NCBI GenBank assembly: GCA_021296235.1
Contig: JAGWAS010000003.1
Location: 124,001 to 188,000 of the forward strand
From: Paracoccaceae bacterium
Lineage (GTDB): Bacteria; Pseudomonadota; Alphaproteobacteria; Rhodobacterales; Rhodobacteraceae
Length of the DNA stretch: 64,000 bases
Reading direction: 5' to 3'
The notes below the pieces were generated by a model, which was not told where the DNA came from, made no database searches, and was given only the letters and a program-made list of their open reading frames with translations. The translations under genes and the position numbers were made by a program. Shown here piece by piece: positions 20,727 to 29,370 of the stretch; positions within the stretch are counted from its first letter, which is position 1, and each line of letters starts with the position of its first letter.

Positions 20727-22037
20727 ATGCAGTTCCTCGCAATTTATTCACAACTGGCCGACTTTCTTGTCGCGTTCATGGCTTTTTTGGTCGCTGTTGG
20801 GATTGTCGTGTTCGTGCATGAATTCGGCCACTACCTTGCGGCACGGCTTTCCGGAATATCCGTCGCGGTCTTCTCTGTTGGATTCCTGAAACCATTGGTT
20901 TCTTGGCGAGATTCACGCGGAACGGTTTGGCGGATCGGCATGCTGCCGCTCGGTGGCTATGTCAAGTTTGCCCAGGCTGCGGATAGATTGCAGACACCGG
21001 GCGATGACAATTCGGACAGCCTTTCGAGAGCCGCCCTGCACCACAGAATCCTTACAGTGTGCGCGGGACCGTTGGCGAATTTCGTGTTCTCGACCTTTGT
21101 ATTTGCCTGTTTGGTCCTGTCGGTGGGTATTGTGTCCGGCGACGCGGTTGTCGGTGCGCTGAAAACGTTGCCCGGCGTCAAGAACGAAGTTCTGCCTGGG
21201 GACCGAATCACGGCAGTCAACGGCAATTCCATCAGTTCACTGGCTGATCTCTATCGCCAATCCGAATTGTTGGATGTCGGACGTCCTGCAATCTATTCCG
21301 TCAACCGCGCAGGCAGGATTGTTGAAGCGACAGGCCCAATGCCCATGCCGCCAATTATTGACAATGTTCGCCTTATGTCGGCGGCATCCGATGCCGGTCT
21401 TAAGTCCGGTGATGTGGTTTTGGCGGTGGACAAAGCGCCCATTGGCAGTTTCGGTGAACTTCGGCAGGCGGTGGAAAGAGCCGGCACCCAACCCTTGATG
21501 TTTGACATTTGGCGGAATGGCGAGCGGCTCAGTTTCCTGATTGCCGGAAGGGTGGAGGAATTGCAGTTGCCGGAGGGCGGATTTGAGGAACGGGTCGTGA
21601 TTGGGGTTTCCGGCGGCCTGTTTTTTGTGCCGGAAAGCCGCTCTCCCAATCCATTTGATGCGATCTTGATCGGAATCGAACGAACTTACCTTGTCATCGA
21701 CGGCACGTTGAATGGCATCGCTGCCATCGCAACGGCGCAAATTAGCGCCTGCAACCTGCAGGGTCCGGTTGGAATCGCTCGCGTTTCGGGAGCAGCTGCG
21801 ACGCAGGGTGGTTTTGAATTCATATCGCTCGTGGCAATAATTTCGGTGGTTATCGGATTGCTCAATCTCCTGCCAATCCCTGGACTTGATGGGGGACATC
21901 TGGCGTTCTACATCTATGAGGCACTTACAGGAAGAGCGCCAAGTAACGGTTTTCAAAGGGTGTCAATTGCTTTGGGTTTTGCTTTGGTCGTGATGCTCAT
22001 GGCATTTGGCCTATTCAACGATCTGACCTGCACATAG
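20727..22037 (+). CDS. rseP: RseP-type site-2 intramembrane metalloprotease
   Basis: Inner-membrane zinc protease that cleaves anti-sigma factors and leftover signal peptides. Predicted length 436. Seen: the HExxH zinc motif HEFGH at residues 31-35 inside the first membrane span, two central PDZ-like regions (LPGDRITAVNGNSISSLADL and LKSGDVVLAVDKAPIGSFGEL), and the second active-site motif NLLPIPGLDGGH near the C-terminus, which supplies the third zinc ligand. The start is the ATG one base after the dxr stop. Confidence 0.95.
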   Translation: MQFLAIYSQLADFLVAFMAFLVAVGIVVFVHEFGHYLAARLSGISVAVFSVGFLKPLVSWRDSRGTVWRIGMLPLGGYVKFAQAADRLQTPGDDNSDSLSRAALHHRILTVCAGPLANFVFSTFVFACLVLSVGIVSGDAVVGALKTLPGVKNEVLPGDRITAVNGNSISSLADLYRQSELLDVGRPAIYSVNRAGRIVEATGPMPMPPIIDNVRLMSAASDAGLKSGDVVLAVDKAPIGSFGELRQAVERAGTQPLMFDIWRNGERLSFLIAGRVEELQLPEGGFEERVVIGVSGGLFFVPESRSPNPFDAILIGIERTYLVIDGTLNGIAAIATAQISACNLQGPVGIARVSGAAATQGGFEFISLVAIISVVIGLLNLLPIPGLDGGHLAFYIYEALTGRAPSNGFQRVSIALGFALVVMLMAFGLFNDLTCT

Positions 22038-22237
22038 GCCGCGACGGCAAACATCTTCCGTCAACACAGCCGCCCCCACGCCTTGCTCGTCGCCTGTGGG
22101 ATTGGCGGCAATACTCGCAGCTGTTGCAAATATCCGGTCGAGGCAAAGCAACGGAACCTGCTGAAGGTGCGGAGGGAATGTGCCGGGCTCTGTCTTGTTT
22201 CCGGTTCGCTGATGATGTGGTCGGACGACAGAAGGTT

Positions 22238-22266
22238 TTGACAAGCGGTTGAATGGCAACTATTCC
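22238..22266 (+). promoter_or_regulatory. Candidate sigma70 promoter for bamA
   Basis: A TTGACA hexamer is followed after exactly 17 bases by TATTCC, ending 32 bases before the bamA ATG; a purine-rich AAGGGG ribosome-binding site lies between. It is in the 261-base gap after rseP, the longest gap of this block, so an internal promoter for bamA-skp-fabZ-lpx makes sense. Only the sequence match supports it. Confidence 0.5.
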
Positions 22267-22298
22267 AAATTGAAGAGGAAGAAGGGGATTTTCTTGTC

Positions 22299-24728
22299 AT
22301 GCGATTGAGCGTGTTTGCGCTGACATTGTTTCGTTGTTGGCGGAATGTAATTCTGATCAGCCTGTGTTGCATATTGCTGCCGCCGATTGCCTCGGCCCAA
22401 TCCTATTCGTATGCGAACGTCATAGTGGATGGAAATGTCCGGATTGACGACGAAAGTGTCTTGCGTTTTGCCGGGTTGCCCAAATCCGGCAGAATCTCGG
22501 TGGCCCAACTGAATTCGGCCTACCGCGGAATTGCAGAGTCCCGCCTGTTCGAGGACATTGCGATTGAACCGCAAGGTGGCAACCTGATCATCTCCGTGGT
22601 GGAATACCCAACCATCAACGAGATATCGGTGGAGGGGAACCGCAGCATCAAGGATGAAGATCTGATACAGTTGGTCTCGTCGAAACCGCGCCACGTATAC
22701 AACCCTGCGGCGGCAGAGGAGGATGCGACGGCAATTGCCGAAGTTTATCGGGTTTCAGGGCGATACGCGGCAACGGTGACACCGAAAATCATCAGGCGGA
22801 CCGAGAACCGGGTCGACCTCGTTTTCGAGGTCTTTGAGGGACGCGTCATTGAGACGGAACGCATCGGTTTCGTGGGCAATGACGTCTTTTCGGGCAATCG
22901 CCTGCGCCGTGTCCTGAGTTCAAAGCAAGCTGGCATCCTCCGGACATTCATGCGCAGCGACACATACGTTGCCGAACGCATCGAACTCGACAAATCTCTG
23001 CTTGAGAATTTCTACAAGTCGCGCGGTTACCTTGATTTTGAAATCCTTTCGGTAACATCGGAACTGACGACGGAGAGGGATGCGTTTTTCCTGGTGTTCA
23101 CGATTCGCGAGGGCCAGCAATACCGGTTCGGTCAAATAACCGCTTCGTCCGACATTCCGGAAGTCAATGTTGACGAGTATGCGGCACAGTCGCGCATCAA
23201 AGTGGGTGAGATCTACTCCCCAACGCTGGTCTCCGATGCTGTCCGTCGGATGGAATTCTTGGCAGCCGAGCAAAACTTGCCATTTGTGCGCTCTGAACCG
23301 ACATCAACGCGCAATGATTTCGAGCAAACAGTCGAAATTGACTTTCGATTGGTGCGTGGAGGTCGCGCATTTGTTGAAAGAATCGTGATTGAGGGCAACT
23401 CCACTACTTATGACCGGGTTATCAGGCGCGAGTTCGACATTGCTGAAGGTGATCCGTTCAACCCGCGCGAGATCGACGAGGCCGCCAGCCGACTTCGCCG
23501 TCTCGGCCACTTTTCGTCAGTTGACGTTTCGACCCAGCCGGGATCTTCGTCAGAACTGGTCGTGGTCACGGTTAGGGTGGAGGAGGGTCTCACTGGAGCT
23601 TTGAGTTTCGGAGCCTCCTATTCGAAAGGTGACGGCATTGCGGGCACCATCAGCCTGTCGGAAAGCAATGTTCTCGGGAGAGGACAGTATCTAAGTTTTG
23701 CAATTTCAACCGGGGATGACAAGAGTTACGAACTCACCTTCGTGGAGCCATATTTTCTTGATCGCGATGTAGAGTTTCGACTTGAAACCTCCTACCTAAC
23801 AACCGACACGTCAGAGACGGAAGTTTCGACCACTCAATGGAAATTCGAACCGTCAGTGCGTTTCAGTGTTAGCGAAACAAGCCGCCTGCGCATTGGAGTT
23901 GGTCTGTCCTCATACAAACTTGACGATGCGTCCAGTGATTCATTCATCATCAATAAGGATCTTGCCAGGGGCAAGGGCGACAATATATCGGCCCGCTACG
24001 TGTTCGACCACGACTCCAGGAGATCGGCATTCAATCCCGATATTGGAGTCATCTTCAGGGGCAGCCAGCGCTTTACCTACGGCACTAGCGACGATTCGAC
24101 GGCGATCAACTCCACGGCACTTGTTGGCGGCCGAACGACAATTTTCAATGAGGATGTGACATTGTCCGGGGAGTTGGAGGTGGGGGCCCTAATGGCCTCG
24201 GGCGGACCTTCCAGACTTCGGGATCGGTTTCGGTTGCACAGCGGGATCATGCGCGGTTTTGCCGCAAACGGCATAGGTCCAAGGGACTTCAAATTGAAGT
24301 CAAAAGAAGGCGGCAACACCGGCGAAACAGAAAAGTCCTACGGTGCATACTTGGGCGGAAACTATTTTGCAGCCGCTCGACTGGAAAGCCGCTTCCCGCT
24401 TGGTTCCTCGCGAGACATAGGAATTTCTGGCGGGTTGTTCCTTGACATAGGCTCGATCTGGGGCCTGGACGATACGCGTTGTTCCAACTATTCGACCAAC
24501 GTCGATGGGATAGATGAAGTTGAGTCCTCAATAGCTGGAGTTACAGACAGTGAGTTGGCGGCCCAATGCGTCATCGACGATGGAATGAAGGTGCGCTCGG
24601 CAGTGGGATTCTCACTGTTCTGGTCGTCATTCCTGGGGCCGTTCCGGTTCAATTTTTCACATGACCTGATGTCCGAGCCATCTGATACTCCCCAATCCTT
24701 CAATCTTGAGCTCGCATCCCAATTCTAA
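22299..24728 (+). CDS. bamA: Outer-membrane protein assembly factor BamA
   Basis: Omp85 family barrel that folds and inserts outer-membrane proteins. The 809-residue precursor has a signal peptide ending at about IASA (residue 33), five POTRA repeats over roughly residues 35-430 (for example VDGNVRIDDESVL, EISVEGNRSIKDEDL, IVIEGNSTTYDRV), and a C-terminal 16-strand barrel with the loop segment GGRTTIFNEDV and LRGF-type variant MRGFAANGIGPRD. The last residue is Phe (ASQF), the usual barrel end signal. skp starts on the next base after its TAA. Confidence 0.97.
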   Translation: MRLSVFALTLFRCWRNVILISLCCILLPPIASAQSYSYANVIVDGNVRIDDESVLRFAGLPKSGRISVAQLNSAYRGIAESRLFEDIAIEPQGGNLIISVVEYPTINEISVEGNRSIKDEDLIQLVSSKPRHVYNPAAAEEDATAIAEVYRVSGRYAATVTPKIIRRTENRVDLVFEVFEGRVIETERIGFVGNDVFSGNRLRRVLSSKQAGILRTFMRSDTYVAERIELDKSLLENFYKSRGYLDFEILSVTSELTTERDAFFLVFTIREGQQYRFGQITASSDIPEVNVDEYAAQSRIKVGEIYSPTLVSDAVRRMEFLAAEQNLPFVRSEPTSTRNDFEQTVEIDFRLVRGGRAFVERIVIEGNSTTYDRVIRREFDIAEGDPFNPREIDEAASRLRRLGHFSSVDVSTQPGSSSELVVVTVRVEEGLTGALSFGASYSKGDGIAGTISLSESNVLGRGQYLSFAISTGDDKSYELTFVEPYFLDRDVEFRLETSYLTTDTSETEVSTTQWKFEPSVRFSVSETSRLRIGVGLSSYKLDDASSDSFIINKDLARGKGDNISARYVFDHDSRRSAFNPDIGVIFRGSQRFTYGTSDDSTAINSTALVGGRTTIFNEDVTLSGELEVGALMASGGPSRLRDRFRLHSGIMRGFAANGIGPRDFKLKSKEGGNTGETEKSYGAYLGGNYFAAARLESRFPLGSSRDIGISGGLFLDIGSIWGLDDTRCSNYSTNVDGIDEVESSIAGVTDSELAAQCVIDDGMKVRSAVGFSLFWSSFLGPFRFNFSHDLMSEPSDTPQSFNLELASQF

Positions 24729-25430
24729 ATGAGAGTTTCCGCGACAGCGGGTTGGACCCTCGCTTGCCTGGTTTCGATAGCAGGGGTAAAGTGCGTCAGC
24801 GCGCAGGAACAACAACCCATTTCAGAGAGCAATGTCCTGCTGTCGCAGCCAGCCGAAACGGTTGAGAATGTGCAATCTCCGGCACGAGTGGGCCTCGGTC
24901 TGCAATTCGGTGCAACTCCGGATACGGTCGTGCTGAACCTTAATCGGCTTTACAGCGCATCGGATTTTGGTCGAAGAGTCCTGCAGGAGCGAGAACAAGC
25001 CTTCCTGCGGCTTATCAGGGAAAATGAAATCTATGTTAAGGCCCTGGAGCAGGAAGAGCGTTGGTTGGACAATCTCCGAACGATGGGAGCGGTCAGCGAA
25101 TTGGAGTTCGGCATCCTTGCCGAAGTATTTGATGACAAAGTGAATTCAAGACGGGAGCGGCAGGACAGAATTGTGGCTCTTCTTTCGGAATGGAACAACC
25201 AGAATCAAGGGGAATTCACCGTCTTCATTGAAAGATCCCTTCCGGAGTTGGCCAGGCAGGAGAGATTTCAAATTGTGCTGAATGCCTCTGAAACCCTGTA
25301 TTTTCCGCCGAGTCTGGACATCACGGGTCTGTTGTTGGAGGAAGTTAACAGGAATTTGGGTGACGGAACCCGGTCGTTGAACTATGAAACGCCGGAACAG
25401 TATGTGTTGCGCAACGCCCCGGCAATCTGA
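24729..25430 (+). CDS. skp: Skp/OmpH-family periplasmic chaperone
   Basis: Periplasmic holdase that escorts unfolded outer-membrane proteins to BamA. The 233-residue protein has an N-terminal signal ending near VSAQE, then a beta strand TVVLNLNRLYSASDFGRRVL typical of OmpH, a long charged helical coiled-coil arm (about residues 90-150), and a return strand ERFQIVLNASETLYFPPSLDITG near the C-terminus. The overall pattern and location right behind bamA support the call; sequence identity to E. coli Skp would be low, and it is longer than the 160-residue enteric protein. Confidence 0.88.
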   Translation: MRVSATAGWTLACLVSIAGVKCVSAQEQQPISESNVLLSQPAETVENVQSPARVGLGLQFGATPDTVVLNLNRLYSASDFGRRVLQEREQAFLRLIRENEIYVKALEQEERWLDNLRTMGAVSELEFGILAEVFDDKVNSRRERQDRIVALLSEWNNQNQGEFTVFIERSLPELARQERFQIVLNASETLYFPPSLDITGLLLEEVNRNLGDGTRSLNYETPEQYVLRNAPAI

Positions 25431-25494
25431 CTCTGCCATTGCGATGCAGCGCAGGGTGCCTGTGGCGGCAGGCGAAAACCGCTCCTTTGGGTGA

Positions 25495-25983
25495 ATGGTA
25501 CGGGAAATGGACGAGAGCAGGCAGGAACAGCAGTTGGAACTTGATCACTCCATGATTGTGCGGATGATTCCGCACCGTTATCCATTCCTATTGGTCGACA
25601 AGGTTGTCGACCTGGTGGTTGGCAAGAGTGCAATCGGGATCAAGAATGTCACCGTCAATGAACCACATTTTCAGGGACATTTTCCGGATCAGCCTGTCAT
25701 GCCGGGTGTCGCCATCGTCGAATCCATGGCACAATCCGCGGCACTGCTGGTCAATTATACCGAGAACCTCATTGACCAACCGATCAATATTTATCTCCTT
25801 GGGGTTGATGATGCCAAATTCCGCAGAATGGTTGTGCCTGGTGATGTCCTCGAACTCCACATGACCGTTCTCAGGCGTCGTGGAAAGGTCTGGCGATTTC
25901 AGGGCAACGCATATGTTGACGAGAGCCTTGCAGCCGAGGCGGTCATAACCGCGCTTTGGGAGCCGGCAAAGGACAAGTCATAG
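25495..25983 (+). CDS. fabZ: 3-hydroxyacyl-ACP dehydratase FabZ
   Basis: Dehydrates 3-hydroxyacyl-ACP in fatty acid elongation and competes with LpxA for 3-hydroxyacyl-ACP. Seen: IPHRYPFLLVDKV near residue 26, NEPHFQGHFPDQPVMPGVAIVESMAQ around 56-80 with catalytic His62 and Glu76, and GDVLELHMTVLRRRGKVWRFQG. Length 162. A second ATG four codons in (25507) is an equally possible start because no strong ribosome site precedes either. lpxA begins two bases after its stop, the common fabZ-lpxA arrangement. Confidence 0.96.
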   Translation: MVREMDESRQEQQLELDHSMIVRMIPHRYPFLLVDKVVDLVVGKSAIGIKNVTVNEPHFQGHFPDQPVMPGVAIVESMAQSAALLVNYTENLIDQPINIYLLGVDDAKFRRMVVPGDVLELHMTVLRRRGKVWRFQGNAYVDESLAAEAVITALWEPAKDKS

Positions 25984-25985
25984 TT

Positions 25986-26804
25986 ATGTCGATTGATCCT
26001 TCCGCCGTCATCCACAGGACTGCGGAAGTGTCAAAGGGGGCGGTGGTCGGTCCGGAAGTGCAAATCGGTCCGTTCTGCGTCATTGGATCCGAGGTTACTC
26101 TGGGTCGCGGTGTTGTGGTGAAGTCGCATGCGGTGATATCCGGTTGGACCGGGGTGGGTGCGGAGACAATCATATTCCCGTTTGCCTGTGTTGGAGAAAT
26201 TCCTCAGGACCTGAAATTCCGAGGCGAGAGAACTAGGCTTGTCATCGGCGAAAGGAATCGGATTCGTGAAGGGGCAACCCTCAACTGTGGAACCGAACTT
26301 GGTGGCGGCGTAACGACTGTCGGTGATGATTGCCTTTTCATGACAGGCTCGCATGTGGGACATGATTGCAGGGTTGGAAACGGCGTTGTCATGGCAAATC
26401 ATGCATCCTTGGGCGGTCACTGCGAAATCTCAGACAATGTCATCATTGGCGGTTTGTCCGGTGTCCATCAGTTCGTCAGAATCGGAAAGGGTGCGATAAT
26501 CGGTGCGGTTACAATGGTGCGCCGGGACGTCATTCCCTACGGACTTGTTCAGGGCCCTGCGGGCGAATTGGAGGGATTGAACCTTGTGGGTTTGCGTCGA
26601 CGAAACGCTGATGGTTCAGAAATCAGAAAGCTCAGGAGCGCGTTCGACCACCTGTCCGGGGGCGGCAAACCGTTTTCCGACCTTGTGATCGAACTGCAGG
26701 GCTCGGGCGGGCTTGTCGGCGATATCGTGGAATTCGTGAACGGCCAAACTGACCGTTCCTATCTTGTTCCAAGGAAACGGTCCGGTGCCGAAGACGTTTC
26801 ATGA
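25986..26804 (+). CDS. lpxA: UDP-N-acetylglucosamine O-acyltransferase
   Basis: First step of lipid A synthesis: 3-O-acylation of UDP-GlcNAc. The 272-residue protein consists of a left-handed beta helix of hexapeptide repeats (for example AVVGPEVQIGPFCVIG, NGVVMANHASLGGHCEISDNV, split in the text) and a helical C-terminal domain. The catalytic His is in SHVGHDC at about residue 126, and GEIPQDLKF matches the family substrate loop. The start is the ATG after the fabZ stop. lpxI overlaps its 3' end by about 20 bases. Confidence 0.96.
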   Translation: MSIDPSAVIHRTAEVSKGAVVGPEVQIGPFCVIGSEVTLGRGVVVKSHAVISGWTGVGAETIIFPFACVGEIPQDLKFRGERTRLVIGERNRIREGATLNCGTELGGGVTTVGDDCLFMTGSHVGHDCRVGNGVVMANHASLGGHCEISDNVIIGGLSGVHQFVRIGKGAIIGAVTMVRRDVIPYGLVQGPAGELEGLNLVGLRRRNADGSEIRKLRSAFDHLSGGGKPFSDLVIELQGSGGLVGDIVEFVNGQTDRSYLVPRKRSGAEDVS

Positions 26805-27603
26805 AGAATTCGTTCTAATCGCCGGAACGGGCCACCTTCCAAATCTGGTTCTGGAAGCCGCATTGTCCGCCGGTGCAACAGCCACCGTGTTGGTGCTTCC
26901 CGGCAGGAATCCGGATGATTTTCCGGATCATCGTTGCCTGCAAATCAATCTGGGGAACTACAGGGAAGTATTTTGCCAGTTGGCCCAAGACGGGCTTCAG
27001 CAGGCGGTTTTGGCCGGAGGTGTCGATCGTCCGTCAATTCCATCTGAAGGAATCCCGGAAATCTGGGCCGGTGATGATTCTGCCATTCGCAGTCTCCTGG
27101 CGCCAATTGAGACGCTTGGTTTCGAGATTGCGGGCGTGCAGGACGTAGTACCGGAATTGCTTGCTTCAGCCGGGGTGGTGAGCAGGGCAACACCGAACAA
27201 AGTGGATATGGGGGATGCAGCCCGGGCCGCAGGGATTGTCTCAGCCCTCGGAAGAGTTGATGTCGGTCAGGCAGTGGTTGTGGTTCACGGAATTTGCGTG
27301 GCCGTGGAATCGGCAACAGGTACCGATTGCATGCTCGCGACGGTTGGCCCGGCGATTGAAAGGCTTTTTCCGCACAGTTCGGAAAGAGTGGGACTGCTTT
27401 ACAAGGCAGCAAAGCCCGGGCAGGATATGCGAGTGGATGTTCCCGTGGTTGGGCCGGAAACCGTCAGGCGGGTGGCAAGGGCCGGACTTAGGGGAATCGC
27501 GGTTCAATCGGGCGGTGTGATGCTGCTGCAGCGCGCTGAAATGATTGATCTCGCTGATATGCATGGCCTTTTCATTTGGGGCATCCGGGAGGAATTCGAT
27601 TGA
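26785..27603 (+). CDS. lpxI: UDP-2,3-diacylglucosamine pyrophosphatase LpxI (DUF1009)
   Basis: Hydrolyses UDP-2,3-diacylglucosamine to lipid X and UMP; the alphaproteobacterial replacement of LpxH. Seen: LIAGTGHLPNLVLEAA at the N-terminus, AVLAGGVDRP, ETLGFEIAGVQDVVPELLAS around residues 110-130, ICVAVESATGTDCML, and the C-terminal GLRGIAVQSGGVMLLQRAEMI. A GTG with AAGGAAA eight bases upstream gives a 272-residue protein and is preferred over a TTG seven codons earlier. It sits in its usual lpxA-lpxI-lpxB order. Confidence 0.94.
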   Translation: MPKTFHEEFVLIAGTGHLPNLVLEAALSAGATATVLVLPGRNPDDFPDHRCLQINLGNYREVFCQLAQDGLQQAVLAGGVDRPSIPSEGIPEIWAGDDSAIRSLLAPIETLGFEIAGVQDVVPELLASAGVVSRATPNKVDMGDAARAAGIVSALGRVDVGQAVVVVHGICVAVESATGTDCMLATVGPAIERLFPHSSERVGLLYKAAKPGQDMRVDVPVVGPETVRRVARAGLRGIAVQSGGVMLLQRAEMIDLADMHGLFIWGIREEFD

Positions 27604-28823
27604 CCCGGCGGATCTATCTTGTCGCCGGAGAGCCGTCGGGAGATCGACTCGGAGCTGCGCTCATGGAGGGAATTGCAACAGTTGGCGGTTGCACTGAATT
27701 TGTTGGGGTTGGCGGCCCGGAAATGGAAGCCCGGGGATTGGACAGCATTTTCAACTACTCGGAACTGTCCGTAATGGGAATTGCGGAGGTCGTTCCCCGA
27801 CTTCCCCGTTTGCTCCGCCTTATCAAAATGACCGCGAAGTCTGCAGCGGACAGCGGTGCCGATGCGCTGGTAACGATCGACAGCCCGGATTTTTGCCTGA
27901 AAGTGGCAAGACGGGTCAAGGAAAGCGAATTGGAGATTCCGGTCGTGCACTATGTTTGCCCTTCATTGTGGGCTTGGCGACCGGGCAGAGCTGCTGCCAT
28001 TGCGAAATCGGTCGATCACATTCTTGCATTGTTGCCGTTTGAGCAGGAATTCCTCGGAGAGAAAGGAATTCCGTCAACCTTCGTTGGTCATCCGGCAGTG
28101 TCGGTGCCGGAGGTGCCTGACGAACGAATTGCGGCATTGCGCGACGAACTCGGCATAGCCCGGGAGCGGCCGTTGCTCGCAGTATTGCCAGGATCGCGCC
28201 GCTCTGAAATCAATGTTCTGGAACCGATTTTCAGGAAGGCGGTGCAAAAGTTCCTGCGCCACAGTCCGGAATACTTCGTCATTGTCCCGGCGGCTCCTGC
28301 CATGGCCGGGTTGCTGGCATCAAGAATTGGCGCGTGGCCACCCGGGGTGCACCTGCTAACTCCTGATGGGCACCGTGCGGCAGAAGTCGAGAACCGCAAG
28401 CGAACGGCTCTGTACGCTGCCGATATTGCACTGGCGGCATCAGGGACTGTTGTCCTTGAATTGGCGTTGGCGGACACACCCATGGTTGCAGCATATGACA
28501 TGAAGCGGTTTTCACGAATGGTGGTCGCATCCATGCTTCGGGTCGAAACGGTAAATTTGATCAATCTGGTCGCAGAGGGCAGGGTCGTCCCGGAATTGTT
28601 GGGAAATCAATGCACGCCCGACAAGATTTGTGCACGACTGATCAGGATTGCCGAAAATGAATCGGAAAGATCGGTTCAGAGGGAGTCGTTCAGAATTGCA
28701 CTTGAACGGCTTGGTCGAGGTCAGGAAAATCCCGGCCTGAGGGCTGCGCGAGCGGTGTTGGACGTCATTCGACAAAATCGGCCGGCTGGGAACCAAACAC
28801 AGGAACAAGGTCGTCCGGATTGA
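27600..28823 (+). CDS. lpxB: Lipid-A-disaccharide synthase
   Basis: Glycosyltransferase that joins UDP-2,3-diacylglucosamine and lipid X to form the lipid A disaccharide. Seen: YLVAGEPSGDRLGAALM at the N-terminus, FVGVGGPEMEARGL, SVMGIAEVVPRLP, IDSPDFCLKVAR, HYVCPSLWAWRPGRA, LPFEQEFL, the glycosyltransferase motif LPGSRRSEI, and ALAASGTVVLELALADTPMV. There is no ATG in a sensible place. A TTG overlapping the lpxI stop (TTGA) and preceded by GGAGG at six bases gives 407 residues and is my choice. Its 3' end overlaps the end of the convergent YbaK-type reading frame. Confidence 0.95.
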   Translation: MTRRIYLVAGEPSGDRLGAALMEGIATVGGCTEFVGVGGPEMEARGLDSIFNYSELSVMGIAEVVPRLPRLLRLIKMTAKSAADSGADALVTIDSPDFCLKVARRVKESELEIPVVHYVCPSLWAWRPGRAAAIAKSVDHILALLPFEQEFLGEKGIPSTFVGHPAVSVPEVPDERIAALRDELGIARERPLLAVLPGSRRSEINVLEPIFRKAVQKFLRHSPEYFVIVPAAPAMAGLLASRIGAWPPGVHLLTPDGHRAAEVENRKRTALYAADIALAASGTVVLELALADTPMVAAYDMKRFSRMVVASMLRVETVNLINLVAEGRVVPELLGNQCTPDKICARLIRIAENESERSVQRESFRIALERLGRGQENPGLRAARAVLDVIRQNRPAGNQTQEQGRPD

Positions 28824-29234
28824 TTTTGAAGACGTGATTTGGTGTTCCCGCAGTTGCCAAAACTCTTGGAATTGAATCAGGATCCGGTCAATGAATTTGC
28901 GAGTTTCACAGCAATGAGCGATCGGTGCAACACCCCCGATGCTGAAACCGGTCTTGGTGCGCACCGTAACCGGGTCGGCTTTGTCAATCGGCTCTCCGGT
29001 CGGCTTCTTTGCAAGCACTGTCGAAATTTGCTTGATGCCCGCCGTGAGGAACATGAAGATCCTGTTGGTTTGGTTTCCGGAAAACAGCATGGAATTTACA
29101 ATCTGGTTGAGCTCACATCCAATCTCACAAGCAGCTGCCATCGCAGTCCTGGACGAATTCCGCATCGCGCGGATTTCTGCCGAGACGCCGTGTTCGGCAA
29201 GGCAGGAGTGCACGCGATCAACGCTCTTGCTCAT
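28765..29234 (-). pseudogene. YbaK/ProX-type aminoacyl-tRNA deacylase, frameshifted
   Basis: The YbaK/EbsC family removes wrongly attached amino acids from tRNA. Residues 1-126 match well: SKSVDRVHSCLAEHG, SSRTAMAAACEIGCELNQIV, GEPIDKADPVTVRTKTGFSIGG, FIDRILIQFQEFW. After TGG at about 28857 the frame leaves the family, but reading one base back gives ATAGTPNHVFKINPDDLV, exactly the expected family ending, with a stop at 28765-28767 and a normal length of about 157. One missing G therefore explains it. As sequenced, the frame runs on to 28512, deep inside lpxB. Real mutation and sequencing error are both possible. Confidence 0.85.
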
Positions 29235-29370
29235 GGAATTTCATCTTACCTGAGGACTGCCTTATGCAACCGGGCGCGGCGCACCGCAATGGCTGCACCA
29301 TTGAGCGGTGTCGGTGCGTATGGTACGCGAACAGGTGATCGATTTTCCGATGGTTTATCAGAGGCGGCAA

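Noticed and set aside
28512..28764. Extension of the YbaK-type frame into lpxB
   Set aside because: This part is a frameshift product antisense to lpxB; the family ending is found in the neighbouring frame and stops at 28765.
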